Assembly (NCBI RefSeq): GCF_012641475.1
Contig: NZ_JABAIL010000004.1
Coordinates: 1-64,000, forward strand
Source: Flammeovirga agarivorans
Lineage (GTDB): Bacteria > Bacteroidota > Bacteroidia > Cytophagales > Flammeovirgaceae
Direction: 5' to 3'
Length of the DNA: 64,000 nt
In this document: in pieces, positions 1-10,218 of the stretch
Position numbering within the stretch: the stretch's first letter is position 1
Layout of the letters: every line of letters begins with the position of its first letter
Translations under genes and position numbers: made by a program
The notes under the pieces: model-generated
Told to the model about the DNA's origin: nothing
Databases searched by the model: none
What the model saw: only the letters and a program-made list of their open reading frames with translations

Positions 1-2560
1 CCTTCTGAATTCCATGTTCTGAACGGATCATCTTCATTAAAAGTGATACCAAGTTCAGTGAGTAAATCATGGACTTTTGTTGAGTCTTGATCACCAAGTG
101 CGAAAGTAATATTAATGTCAGCAAACTTAATTTCTAGTCCATCATGATTAGACGAAGAGATAAATAACTGATAGTTACCTTCATCTTCTCTAGTCATATT
201 AGAGATATCAAGGTCTAGAACATTAGAATAACCAGCATTGTCAAAAACCCATTCGTAAGTTAAATCAGAGTAAGTAGGAGCAGCAGATAAAGCAGAAGTA
301 TATCCTTCGCCACCTTTTACAATTGTATCTACTTGTTGAACTGGATCAATGGTCTGATTACCATAATAAAAGTTGACTAGTTCGATACTGCTTAGATAAT
401 CCAATTCATCAAAATATAACTGGTTATTTGTTACATCTAACGTTTCAAGATTTCCTAAGTTATCTAAACTTCTCGGAATAGAAGTAAGGTCATTTCCACT
501 TATGTTTAATGTAGTTACAGCACCATATGCGTCTACTGTATAACTCACACCATCTACAGTCCAGTCTCTGAATCCATCAGAAGGGTTATCGATTGTTTTC
601 CCTAAATCAACAATAAACTGTCTGATGTAAGCGGAATCATAATCACCTAGAGTATATGTTAGGTTGATTTGGTATAGATCATATGTTATTGCATTATGAC
701 TCATCGATGTAACTGATAAATCATATGTGCCAGCATCGCCAGGTTGGAAATCAGAGAATGAAATATCTTTTGTAGAGAATACAGATGTTATTCCTTTTTT
801 CCAATCATAAGAGATATCACTATATTCTTGGGTGATTGATGAGGTATAGTTGTCACCATGTTTTACAACAGCATTAATAACAGTAGGAGTGACATTTTGC
901 TCTCCATAGTCAAGGACACTTGTTGGTAAACTTAATAGTTCATCTAATTCATCAAAGTAAATGTTATTATCATTAATATATAACTCATCCAGAGAAGCAA
1001 AACTACTTAACGCATCAGGAACATGGTCTAAGCTTGAACCGCTTAAGTCAATACTAGTTACTAATCCATGGTCATCAATATTAGTGATGATGCCATTGTC
1101 GTTCCAGTTTCTGAAAGGATCAGTTTCTTCGAAAGTGATACCAAGTTCAGTAAGTAGATCATGTACATATGATGAATCTTGATCTCCAAGGGCAAAAGTG
1201 ATATCAATGTCTGCGATTTTAATATTTAAATCAGGAATATCAGAAGATGATACATATAACATGTAATTACCTTCGTCTACTTTATCCATAATTGGAATGT
1301 CAAACTCAATATCATTTTTAAAGAAGCTATTGTCCTGTTCCCAAGTGTATACAAGATTACTGTAAGTAGGAGCAGGTGTAATAGTGGCAGAATATGATTC
1401 ACCACCTTTTACTGTTGCTTCAATTTCTTCTACAGATGCATAATTTTGATTTCCAATAACAAAGTCAATACCAGCACCAAATGTGAAGTTTACATTATTA
1501 TTGACGTCATCAATATCATCAAAATAGAATTGGTTATCGTTGATATTTAATTCTTCAGTGACAGATAATGATGGGATATTATTTAATGAAGAAATGGTGT
1601 TCTTCTCCAATGATAATGTATCGATATATGCGAAATTACTTAATGAAGCTGGAGCTTCTGTTAAGTCCATTTCATCAAGACTAACCTTACGAACGTATCC
1701 ATAATCATCTACTCTAATAGAGTCATTCCATTCCCATATTGGATCAACTGGATTATAATCGCTACCTAGTCCAAGTTCAGCAAGTAGAGTAATCATGTTA
1801 TCTCTATCTTTTTGACCTCTTTCAACATTGATATTAATTTCAATAGTTAAATGGAAATCAAATACCCATTCATTAGGAGGGTAAAGTTTTGCTTGGTAAG
1901 TACCGTTGTCAGCTAAAGCTGTGATGCCAAGGTTTTCATCCGTATTAGTAATTGCTTCGAATACTCCAGAGTCTTCGTTTTTCTTTAACCACTCATAAGT
2001 GTCTCCAAATAGATAGTTGTCATTCAGTGAGAACTTATCATCATCTCCTAATGTGTAAGTTTCATTATACACTTCAAATGGAGAAGCTGGTGTATATTGA
2101 ATAGTTGGTGATGTACCTTCATAGTAATCATCAAACTGGTCAAAGTAGAGGTAGTTTCCATCAGCATTAATAGTAACATGACTGTAGTAACCGATGACTG
2201 GACCTCCAATCGGAATTTCTAATTCTCCTTCATTGACTTGGACCTCACCTTTGAAGCCTCCAGTCTCTTCTAGGAACCCACCTTCTCCGCCTTCAATGAC
2301 TCCGGCAAAGTGTGAGATACTCCATGATTCAACGTTTTTATTCGATATGTCGATATATGTAAGAAAACCATATTCGTCAAAATCGATATAGTTTTCTAAG
2401 CCTGGCATTGCTGCCATTTCACCATCCCATGTGTAAAGGTCTGTAGGAGTCCAAGATACACCAAAGTTTGAAGCAAAATCACCGTCTCTAAATGTAAGAG
2501 AAGTAAATAAGTCTGCTACAGCATCAATATCATTAGTATCTAAATAACCTTCAGGAACGT
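1..2560 (-). repeat. Tandem Ig-like/LRR protein repeats, unit about 540-630 bp
   Basis: The giant protein repeats a module whose anchor is LGDxDS followed by LLxELG and DPFRxWN, then a leucine-rich NNQLYFDELD-type segment, then an Ig-like segment with a conserved EGNY. Anchors lie near 1823, 1190, 650 and 99, so spacing is about 633, 540 and 551 bp. A degenerate fifth copy is visible near 2400-2560. The copies are divergent at DNA level, which suggests old duplication under selection and not recent slippage. Confidence 0.8.
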
Positions 2561-5500
2561 ACTCAAATATAATAGTAGACCAATTCGTTGTTACATCTGT
2601 ATATTTTTTATGACGCATTCTTACGTCAATCTCGATGTTGAAATGGGTAGAGTTATCTAAGTCTGTAATTGCTGTTAGAGGTACTTTAATCAGGTTGAAT
2701 TTGATATCTTCATAACCATCATTAAGTAATGTGTCTTTCAATGCAAAGTTTGTGATTTCACCTCCATTGTACTCAATAACTATCTCTTCATCAATATCTT
2801 TGTGTCTGTTTTTGTATGTAAACGGATCATAGATACTGTAAGTAATTACTAAACTGTCATCTTCACTATTTAGTAAGGTAAATGGATAGGTTCCACCATA
2901 CTCACTATCAGCTTGTAAATTCGCATTAAATTCAGGGCTATTTAATAAAAACTTGATAGCACCTGATGAATTGTTAGTGTCATCATAAGTCATCCAATTA
3001 GGGTCAATAACATATAATGTATCTCCAATTGAATTAATATTCTCGACTCTACCACCAATTACATAAGCTCTTTCTTGATCGTCCTCGATATCAATATTAA
3101 GATCAGAAGGGTAAGCCCCATCAGCTCCTGCAAATAAAGGAACCTCTAATTTAAATGGGGTACTATTTGGGATATATGATCCATCAAGCTCATCACCGAG
3201 TACGTCTAATTGTGAAGCACCAGCTATATAAATTGCTTGTGTTTGTGAGGCAACAAGAGAGTTTCTAATAACAGCATTAGACTCAAAAGTAAAAGAATTG
3301 ACATCAATTAATGTTAGGTTGTTAAAGTGATGACTTTCTTCTGTGTGAAATGTGAAATTATAATCATTGGCAGTGGAGCCACTATTATTAATAGTGAAAT
3401 CATGACCTCTTGTGAATCTTGCACCATTAATAAGGTTTAATTGATTGGTAATTATTGTTTCATTATTACCATAAACATGAAATAAACCTTCATCGACAGT
3501 TAAAGGTACATCGATTTGAATTGTTCTTGTAGCTTCTCCATCTTCTACATTAAAGTTGGATATAAAAATCTGAGAATTATCTGGGTCTGTAGAAGAGATT
3601 TTTTCACCATAGAAACTAAAATGAGGAGCGGAGGTATCAACTACTTTTGCTTTATCAAAAGTGTTTACAATAACACCATCAAGTGTAATATCATTTAAAA
3701 CCTCAAGATTCACATAGTCCAATTCAAAAACACCACCACTATAGAGGTTTAAGTTTTGAGTGAAGAAATAATAAGGTTCCAAAGCGTAATTTGTTCCATC
3801 TGATGTTGAAACTAGATTCACTTCAGCACTATTTTCAGAAGCAGTATTATCAATAACTAATGAATTAATAATAAAGTCTTCTGGAGGTAGACGCATGTCT
3901 ATAGTATGTTCAACAATGGCATTGTCTTGAGGATATCTAGGGGTTCTATCTTTGTCCCATGTTAAGTATGTTTCCCAAGCATTATTAGCAACCGTTGTAA
4001 ATGTACCGCCAATTGAAGTCGTTAGTACACGTACGTTATGTACACTTTGTTCATCTGGGTTGAAAGCACCGAAAGCAACATTTGAAAGATCTCCAGTAGC
4101 AGTAATAATGTTTTTTGTCCCACTATCATCTTTCTCTAAAACCAACTCTGAGGCCTCCGTAATATTCCAGTCATATGTATTAGTTATTGCTGTAGTAATA
4201 CTACCTGCAATAGATGAAACACCTTCACCGCCCTCAATATACCAGCTTTTACCCGGCATAAGACCATAAAACTCTCCATCTTGTTCAAAGATTAAATCGT
4301 CATAAGAGTCAAATTTATTAGTAAAGAACAGTATGCCAACGCGACCTGATGTAGTATTAAGCTTAGTAACATTAAGAGTTAATGAAGCATCGTAATAGAT
4401 TCCTGTTGATCCATCGTCAGTTTCTTCAGAGTAGAATGGTAGATCAATAGAGAAGGGTGTAGTTACACTATTTCTAAACTCAACAAGTACATATTCATCA
4501 TAACTAGAAGAATAATAGATGTTTGCGTCACCATCAAATACAGTATTGGAGTTTCTGTATGGGACCACCAAGTTTATGCCTTGTAAGTACAAGTCACCAT
4601 CCAATTTAATATTGTCTTCGATGATAAACTCATCTCCATCAGAACCATCTTTATTTAATAGGGTTGTCTTATATGAAACTTCAAGAGCTTTAACTTCAAT
4701 AGGTATATTTACTCTTGAATCTATTAAAGCTTCATCTGTATTGTTATTACCAATTCTTAAGCTTAATTGTTTAAAGTCAAAATTGTCTGAATTGATTAAT
4801 AATTTGTCTTTTAACCAAAGGTTATTTTTAATGCTTGCTTTGAATGAGTTACTATTCTTATTTAAGACTTTAACGTACGTTGAAATATATGTATTATTTG
4901 ATTGGAAGGTAATATCAGCATCAATAGGACTCATTACAATACCGACATCATCAGTACCAAAATTGATTAGTCCATTTACCTCAAAATTATATCCAATATT
5001 TAAATCACTATAAGTATTAAGAACACCATTGATTTTACCTCCAAGGGTGGTATTATTACCTGATCCAATAGTAACTGTACCGTCACTCACTAAGTTTTTA
5101 GATTCAAAAGTAGAATAATCATCCGCAAAGGTGATGATACCAGTATTTTGAATGTTCTCACAAATTAGACCTCCGAATTTTTGTATAGTAATCGTACCAT
5201 CATTTTTGAAATTGGGTACTGTTAACTCAGCAGAAGACCCTTCTCCAGCACTTAATAATGTTAAGTGACCAATGGAATTGACAGTCATTGAATGATATGA
5301 CTCATTATAATTTAAGCTAAGGTTGTGGTCTATATATACATGAGCATTTTTATCTTGACTATCTGGAGATTTCCCACCTGACCAAGCCTTACTTTCCCAC
5401 CAATTACCATCATCTACTGTGACATAAGGAATGGCCTGAATTGAGAAGTTGTTTTGATAGTTATCACCAACAATAACATTGTTATATATCATTCCCATGC

Positions 5501-6881
5501 CGCTACCAAAGCCTGTCCAAGAAGTTACATCTTTAAAACTAAGTTTTGTAGCTGTAGCAGTAATGTCGCTTTTATCGAAAACTCTGATTTCTTGTTCCGT
5601 TCTAGAGAAAACTGAAAAACTCTCATCATCTTCCATAATATGAAGTTGAGAAGAGGCTACAGAACCAGTACCAATCTTAATAGAGTTCGCTAGAGTAAAT
5701 GAATCGAAGAAAGTACCGGGAATGTATTCTTCAATAACTTCGTCACTACCTCTTAAACCAGCAACAATTATTTTATCACTATAAACAAATACATCATATA
5801 TCTTATCATAATCAGTAGAGTTGATTCTGATACCTTCATCAACTTTATCGACCTGATCTAACTTGAAGAACTCAAGATGTTCCTTTCCTGCATTTTCAAA
5901 TTTAAGGATCTCAGTAAATTGAATACTTAAATTTACATTTTCGAAAGAAGAGTAAGTACCAGTTAGATTACCATATGAACTAATGTTTTTTGTAATCCCT
6001 TTTGATGTTGGATTATTAAAATCAGTAATTGAAACTTCACCATTGCCATGAACGAAAAATGCAACACCATCTGAGCTATTTCTTGTAAGCTCGAAATGAG
6101 AACCGAAAGCATTCCCATAATCGATACCCGCATCATATAAAGATTTAGCTTCTCTGTATTTCCAGAATCCTCCTTCAATTTCATATTTGATAACTCGACC
6201 AGTATAACCATCATATTGAGGGTCGCTGATATAAAGTTCCCAATCTGATTTAAAGATCACTTTTTGACCTTTTACATTATTATCGTCTTCTTCAGCGCCA
6301 ACACTTATGGTAGGGAAATAACCAAAGTAACCTTCGCTAAATATTGAAATATCAGAAGCTCCTAATTTTTGATCAATTTCAACAACTTCAAATCCATCTG
6401 ATAATGGACTGCCCATGTTGAAGTTGTATACGTGAATGTAGAAATAATGAGTCCCCTCAGATTGCGGACTTACCCAAATTTTGTGGTTATCATCTGCAGA
6501 TGTTTTGTAATCGCCTCTGGGAAAAGCTCCATCATTTTCTATGTATCCATTATATGGTAATAGATAAAATACATGGTTTTCACCATCAACGTTAATAGTT
6601 CGCTTTTTATATTCCGATTGTTCAGTATGTACTAGTTGTACTTCATTATTATCGTAATCATAAAAGTTTGTTGTGCCGTCATCACCATGAGTAATAATCG
6701 ATTTACCATCTGGGGATATTGTAATATGTGAACCGAAAGTATTACCCGTTCCGTTACCTTCTTCAATTACGTGTGTTTCTTCAATATTTTGTGAAAAGAC
6801 AGCTGATGAAATTAGAAAGAAAGATAAAGTAGAAAGAAAAACAGCAAATGACTTAATGTATAGTTTCGTCATGTTAGTCAT
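1..6881 (-). CDS. Giant secreted multidomain protein (propeller-like, Ig-like and LRR-type repeats), 3' end outside window
   Basis: The reverse strand stays open from an ATG at 6881 (alternative ATG at 6872) to the left edge, giving at least 2,293 codons. Residues 1-31 form a Sec signal peptide ending at AVFSQ. Residues about 40-480 contain propeller-like stretches such as GSHITISPDGKSIITHG. Two segments, near residues 485-515 and 965-990, share a W-x(4)-T/A-W ... P-x(3)-D-x-A-x-V pattern seen in Bacteroidota surface proteins that carry beta-helix-like regions. From about residue 1440 the protein becomes repetitive: Ig-like segments alternate with short leucine-rich segments. Calcium-binding or enzymatic motifs were not recognised. 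Its job could be adhesion, cell-surface display or polysaccharide binding. The C-terminus, where a T9SS tail would sit, lies outside the window. That the frame is coding is near certain; the function is unknown. Confidence 0.9.
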   Translation of the reverse strand, partial: MTNMTKLYIKSFAVFLSTLSFFLISSAVFSQNIEETHVIEEGNGTGNTFGSHITISPDGKSIITHGDDGTTNFYDYDNNEVQLVHTEQSEYKKRTINVDGENHVFYLLPYNGYIENDGAFPRGDYKTSADDNHKIWVSPQSEGTHYFYIHVYNFNMGSPLSDGFEVVEIDQKLGASDISIFSEGYFGYFPTISVGAEEDDNNVKGQKVIFKSDWELYISDPQYDGYTGRVIKYEIEGGFWKYREAKSLYDAGIDYGNAFGSHFELTRNSSDGVAFFVHGNGEVSITDFNNPTSKGITKNISSYGNLTGTYSSFENVNLSIQFTEILKFENAGKEHLEFFKLDQVDKVDEGIRINSTDYDKIYDVFVYSDKIIVAGLRGSDEVIEEYIPGTFFDSFTLANSIKIGTGSVASSQLHIMEDDESFSVFSRTEQEIRVFDKSDITATATKLSFKDVTSWTGFGSGMGMIYNNVIVGDNYQNNFSIQAIPYVTVDDGNWWESKAWSGGKSPDSQDKNAHVYIDHNLSLNYNESYHSMTVNSIGHLTLLSAGEGSSAELTVPNFKNDGTITIQKFGGLICENIQNTGIITFADDYSTFESKNLVSDGTVTIGSGNNTTLGGKINGVLNTYSDLNIGYNFEVNGLINFGTDDVGIVMSPIDADITFQSNNTYISTYVKVLNKNSNSFKASIKNNLWLKDKLLINSDNFDFKQLSLRIGNNNTDEALIDSRVNIPIEVKALEVSYKTTLLNKDGSDGDEFIIEDNIKLDGDLYLQGINLVVPYRNSNTVFDGDANIYYSSSYDEYVLVEFRNSVTTPFSIDLPFYSEETDDGSTGIYYDASLTLNVTKLNTTSGRVGILFFTNKFDSYDDLIFEQDGEFYGLMPGKSWYIEGGEGVSSIAGSITTAITNTYDWNITEASELVLEKDDSGTKNIITATGDLSNVAFGAFNPDEQSVHNVRVLTTSIGGTFTTVANNAWETYLTWDKDRTPRYPQDNAIVEHTIDMRLPPEDFIINSLVIDNTASENSAEVNLVSTSDGTNYALEPYYFFTQNLNLYSGGVFELDYVNLEVLNDITLDGVIVNTFDKAKVVDTSAPHFSFYGEKISSTDPDNSQIFISNFNVEDGEATRTIQIDVPLTVDEGLFHVYGNNETIITNQLNLINGARFTRGHDFTINNSGSTANDYNFTFHTEESHHFNNLTLIDVNSFTFESNAVIRNSLVASQTQAIYIAGASQLDVLGDELDGSYIPNSTPFKLEVPLFAGADGAYPSDLNIDIEDDQERAYVIGGRVENINSIGDTLYVIDPNWMTYDDTNNSSGAIKFLLNSPEFNANLQADSEYGGTYPFTLLNSEDDSLVITYSIYDPFTYKNRHKDIDEEIVIEYNGGEITNFALKDTLLNDGYEDIKFNLIKVPLTAITDLDNSTHFNIEIDVRMRHKKYTDVTTNWSTIIFEYVPEGYLDTNDIDAVADLFTSLTFRDGDFASNFGVSWTPTDLYTWDGEMAAMPGLENYIDFDEYGFLTYIDISNKNVESWSISHFAGVIEGGEGGFLEETGGFKGEVQVNEGELEIPIGGPVIGYYSHVTINADGNYLYFDQFDDYYEGTSPTIQYTPASPFEVYNETYTLGDDDKFSLNDNYLFGDTYEWLKKNEDSGVFEAITNTDENLGITALADNGTYQAKLYPPNEWVFDFHLTIEININVERGQKDRDNMITLLAELGLGSDYNPVDPIWEWNDSIRVDDYGYVRKVSLDEMDLTEAPASLSNFAYIDTLSLEKNTISSLNNIPSLSVTEELNINDNQFYFDDIDDVNNNVNFTFGAGIDFVIGNQNYASVEEIEATVKGGESYSATITPAPTYSNLVYTWEQDNSFFKNDIEFDIPIMDKVDEGNYMLYVSSSDIPDLNIKIADIDITFALGDQDSSYVHDLLTELGITFEETDPFRNWNDNGIITNIDDHGLVTSIDLSGSSLDHVPDALSSFASLDELYINDNNIYFDELDELLSLPTSVLDYGEQNVTPTVINAVVKHGDNYTSSITQEYSDISYDWKKGITSVFSTKDISFSDFQPGDAGTYDLSVTSMSHNAITYDLYQINLTYTLGDYDSAYIRQFIVDLGKTIDNPSDGFRDWTVDGVSYTVDAYGAVTTLNISGNDLTSIPRSLDNLGNLETLDVTNNQLYFDELDYLSSIELVNFYYGNQTIDPVQQVDTIVKGGEGYTSALSAAPTYSDLTYEWVFDNAGYSNVLDLDISNMTREDEGNYQLFISSSNHDGLEIKFADINITFALGDQDSTKVHDLLTELGITFNEDDPFRTWNSE

Positions 6882-7173
6882 TAGATTTTGTTGAGTGAAA
6901 TTAAAAAACTTAGTTTATCGTGTTAACGAATATTATTAAATATAAGTTACGAAATTACTTCTAATCTTTCTACTATCATATTTTTTATATCAAATTCTTT
7001 ATCAAATAGTGTTCTTGATGTACTTTTTTTATAAAAATGACAAAAATATAACTCTTGATTATCAATAAATTATTAAATGTTTTAATTGTACTATTTCTGT
7101 AATCAGGTGAAATAAATTGACTGTTGCGGTACAGTTTGCCATATTGCACCGATAAATTAACTTGATATTTTAA

Positions 7174-7923
7174 ATGATAAGATACGTTAAAATTAAGACG
7201 TTTACTTTTTACCTAGTGCTGTTATTATTTAGTAGTGTCAGCTGTAAAAAATCTAAAGATGATCTTTCGAAAATAGACTTTGTAAGTAATGCGATGAATG
7301 AGCAAATTCAAGCGGATACGAGCATGACCAATTTTATCCTTCCATATAAAAAAGAATTGGATGCTCAGATGGATCAAGTGATAGCAAGAGTCAATGAAGA
7401 TTTAACTATTGATTATCCCAATAATAAATTAGGCAATTTTGTATGTGATCTCAGTGTATATGTTGTTGAAAAAGAGACGGGTAATACAATAGATTTATGT
7501 ATTATGAATAATGGTGGTTTTAGAGCCTCAATTTTTAAAGGAGATATCTCGAAACGTCATGCTTTTAAATTAATGCCCTTTGATAATCAGTTGGTTATTG
7601 CTCGTTTAAAAGGGAGTGACCTGGAAGATTTATTTGAGTATGTTGCTGAATATAAAGCACCGGTTTCAGGCATACAATTAGGAATAAAAGAAGGGAAGCC
7701 TTATGAACCTTTAGTTGGCGGTGAAAAAGTAGATCCTAATAAGCAATATGCTGTTCTAACGACAGACTATCTTTTTGAAGGAGGAGATAATATGGCGTTT
7801 TTCAAAAAATCAAAAAACTCATCAATGACAGATATTCTTCTTCGCGATGCAATTATTGATTACTGTGTAGATGTAAAAGAAGTTAAGGTGAATCATGGGA
7901 AAAGATTATACGATGTCAAATAA
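7174..7923 (+). CDS. 5'-nucleotidase C-terminal domain lipoprotein
   Basis: This 249-residue protein has a lipoprotein signal with lipobox SSVSC (Cys24). The rest matches the 5_nucleotid_C domain: NNGGF at residues 112-116, PFDNQLVI from residue 135, and GGDN near residue 204. In full-length 5'-nucleotidases (UshA type) this domain binds the nucleoside and follows the metallophosphatase domain in the same chain. Here that catalytic domain is encoded by the next gene, which overlaps this one. The pair probably acts together in the periplasm on nucleotides or similar phosphoesters. The split arrangement is, to my knowledge, common in Bacteroidota, so it is not a frameshift. The lipid anchor would place this half on a membrane. 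Confidence 0.9.
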   Translation: MIRYVKIKTFTFYLVLLLFSSVSCKKSKDDLSKIDFVSNAMNEQIQADTSMTNFILPYKKELDAQMDQVIARVNEDLTIDYPNNKLGNFVCDLSVYVVEKETGNTIDLCIMNNGGFRASIFKGDISKRHAFKLMPFDNQLVIARLKGSDLEDLFEYVAEYKAPVSGIQLGIKEGKPYEPLVGGEKVDPNKQYAVLTTDYLFEGGDNMAFFKKSKNSSMTDILLRDAIIDYCVDVKEVKVNHGKRLYDVK

Positions 7924-8863
7924 GAAGGATATGAACCAGTCGAGAAGAGAATTTGTGAAGCTTTTATCTAAAGGTACTGCATTAGGAACATTAGGTTTTT
8001 TGGTGCCTTCAACTTTATTTGCTACCAATAAATTAAAGCAAATCACCATCTTACATACCAACGATACACATAGTCAGATTGATCCATTTCCATCTTCTCA
8101 CAAACACTACCCTAATATGGCAGGGGTGGCAAAAAGAAAGCAATTTATTGATCAGGTAAGAGCTGAACAAGAAAATGTACTTTTACTAGATGCTGGAGAT
8201 ATATTTCAGGGTACTCCTTATTTCAATTTTTTCAAAGGTGAAATTGAAATGAAAAGTATGTCTAAAATGGGGTATGATGCAGCGACAATCGGGAATCATG
8301 ACTTCGATAATAAAGTAGATGGGTTGTCAAATGTGATGCCTCATGCTGATTTTGACATGTTAATAACTAACTATGATTTCTCAAATACTTCTATGGATGG
8401 AAAAACTAAACCGTATAAGATTTTTCATAAAGATGGGATTAAAATAGGAGTATTTGGTATAGGAATAAAACTAGATGGATTGGTGTCAAAATCTTGCTAT
8501 CAAGAAACAAAATATAGTAGTGGAATAGATGCAGCACAACAATTTAGTAAACTTTTGAAGTTTGAAGAAAATTGTGATTTAGTAATATGTTTATCTCATT
8601 TAGGTTATACAGCATTTAACAAAGGTGACGAAGATGATCATCAGTTAGCTAAGAAGACTAAGTACATTGATGTTATCATTGGTGGGCACTCTCATACCTT
8701 CTTGGATGAACCTACTGTAATGAAGAATGCTGAAGATAAAGATGTATTAGTAACACAGGTAGGTTATGCAGGTATTAAAGTAGGTAGACTGGATTTTTAT
8801 TTTAACGATAATAAACCACTTGCTTATAGTTCTGATCATTTCCAATTATACGCAATTAAATAG
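7913..8863 (+). CDS. Tat-exported 5'-nucleotidase-family metallophosphatase
   Basis: This is the calcineurin-like catalytic half of a 5'-nucleotidase, 316 residues from the chosen start. Metal-ligand motifs are in order: HTNDTH (48-53), DAGD (93-96), GNHD (127-130) and GGHSH (His259, His261). A twin-arginine signal, SRREFVK at residues 10-16 followed by a hydrophobic stretch ending near LFA, indicates export of the folded, metal-loaded enzyme. I chose ATG 7913, which overlaps the upstream gene by 11 bp. ATG 7895 in the same frame would add six residues, and ATG 7931 would also keep the Tat motif. The C-terminal nucleoside-binding domain is missing from this chain and is supplied by the upstream lipoprotein gene. 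Confidence 0.9.
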   Translation: MSNKKDMNQSRREFVKLLSKGTALGTLGFLVPSTLFATNKLKQITILHTNDTHSQIDPFPSSHKHYPNMAGVAKRKQFIDQVRAEQENVLLLDAGDIFQGTPYFNFFKGEIEMKSMSKMGYDAATIGNHDFDNKVDGLSNVMPHADFDMLITNYDFSNTSMDGKTKPYKIFHKDGIKIGVFGIGIKLDGLVSKSCYQETKYSSGIDAAQQFSKLLKFEENCDLVICLSHLGYTAFNKGDEDDHQLAKKTKYIDVIIGGHSHTFLDEPTVMKNAEDKDVLVTQVGYAGIKVGRLDFYFNDNKPLAYSSDHFQLYAIK

Positions 8864-8994
8864 GACTATTTTAATACTCCTTTATTATATATTTTTAACT
8901 ATATTGCAATCAGTTACAACAAATTTTCTAGATTTTTTTAATATCAGTAGTTACCTAGTCTTCTGATTCTTTATTAAACATAACTCACAGAAAG

Positions 8995-10086
8995 ATGGAT
9001 CGAAAATATGATGTCGTCATTATAGGTGGAGGTCAGACAGGGTTATCCGTAGCATACTTTTTACATAGATATAAGATTAACTTTTTGATCTTAGATGAAA
9101 ATGAAAAGGCTGGAGGGTCATGGTCAAAAGGTTGGGATTCTTTACAACTTTTTTCACCTGGAATTTATTCATCATTATCTGGCTGGATGTTACCACCACC
9201 GAAAGAAATAAAATATCCTTCAAGAGAGGAATTTATAGATTACCTTGATAAATATGAGCAACGTTATGGCTTTCCAATCGAAAGACCTGTCACGGTTCAA
9301 AGTGTCAAAGAAAACTGTAAATATTATACTGTAGAGACTACAAAAGGGGAAATAGAGACAAAAGTTGTTATTTCTTGTACCGGTGCAACAAGTACTCCCT
9401 ACATTCCAAAATATGAAGGAATGAGAGACTTTAAAGGGCAATTATTACATTCCTATTATTATCGAAATCCTGATCAATTAAAAGGAAATAAAATCCTAAT
9501 TATTGGTGGAGGTAATAGTGGTGCTCAAATCGTTTCTGAGGTGTCTAGAACCCATGATGTTCAATGGGCTACTCGTATTCCACCAAGGTTTCTTCCTGAT
9601 GAAGTTGATGGTAGGTATTTATTTGATTCGGCTTCTCAAACTGAACAAGATAAAAATGAACATTTTCAAGATCATAAAGACCGTATTCTTAGTGATATTG
9701 TGATGTTGGAAAGTGTAAAAGAAGCAAAAAAGAGAGGTGACTTAACGGCAAGAAAGTCAAATTTTTCTTTCGTTGAGGACGGTGTTATTTGGCATGAAAA
9801 CAACGAGCATCAAGTGTTTGATGCGGTGATATGGTGTACAGGGTTTAAACCCAATTTCTCTTTTCTGAACTCTTTAGATATCGTTCAAAACCATAAAATA
9901 GAAACAGAGGGTACAAGAGTGTTGCAAAAAGAAGGACTATGGGCCGTTGGTTATGGTAATTGGACTGGATTTGCCTCAGCAACAATACATGGTGTAGGAA
10001 AAACAGCCGAGAAAACAGCTGAAGAGGTCATACAATATCTAATGGATTTTGAGGATTTTGTACCGATTTTGGATATTAAACCTTAG
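8995..10086 (+). CDS. FAD-dependent NAD(P)-binding oxidoreductase (CzcO/flavin monooxygenase-like)
   Basis: The 363-residue protein has an N-terminal FAD-binding Rossmann motif GGGQTG (11-16) and a second NAD(P)H-binding motif GGGNSG (171-176). The segment GGSWSKGWDSLQLFSP after the first motif is typical of the CzcO/YUCCA-like flavin monooxygenase family. A conserved late segment reads VIWCTGFKPNFSF. It is probably cytoplasmic, with no signal peptide. Its substrate cannot be told from sequence. CzcO relatives are often found near metal-resistance genes, but the following operon here is an AcrAB-type drug pump 132 bp away with its own promoter candidate, so linkage is weak. No clear terminator follows. 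Confidence 0.85.
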   Translation: MDRKYDVVIIGGGQTGLSVAYFLHRYKINFLILDENEKAGGSWSKGWDSLQLFSPGIYSSLSGWMLPPPKEIKYPSREEFIDYLDKYEQRYGFPIERPVTVQSVKENCKYYTVETTKGEIETKVVISCTGATSTPYIPKYEGMRDFKGQLLHSYYYRNPDQLKGNKILIIGGGNSGAQIVSEVSRTHDVQWATRIPPRFLPDEVDGRYLFDSASQTEQDKNEHFQDHKDRILSDIVMLESVKEAKKRGDLTARKSNFSFVEDGVIWHENNEHQVFDAVIWCTGFKPNFSFLNSLDIVQNHKIETEGTRVLQKEGLWAVGYGNWTGFASATIHGVGKTAEKTAEEVIQYLMDFEDFVPILDIKP

Positions 10087-10170
10087 ATAATATCGTATAA
10101 GTCTTGATTTATATTAAAAATTATTAAATAAGAACTAGCAAACATAAATAATTCGAAATTTCATCTGACA

Positions 10171-10201
10171 TTTGTGTGAACGACTAAACTCACTAATTTT
10201 A
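10171..10201 (+). promoter_or_regulatory. Candidate Bacteroidota promoter of the RND efflux operon
   Basis: A TTTG at 10171-10174 is followed, after 19 bases, by TAATTTTA at 10194-10201. This is one base from the Bacteroidota -33/-7 consensus (TTG, TAnnTTTG). A start about 7 bases downstream would leave a leader of roughly 11 bases before ATG 10219. Single-site match, not tested. Confidence 0.4.
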
Positions 10202-10218
10202 TTTTTAACCTAACTTTA

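Noticed and set aside
7174-8863. A frameshift that split one 5'-nucleotidase gene
   Set aside because: Each half has its own start, stop and export signal (lipoprotein and Tat), so these are two genuine genes.
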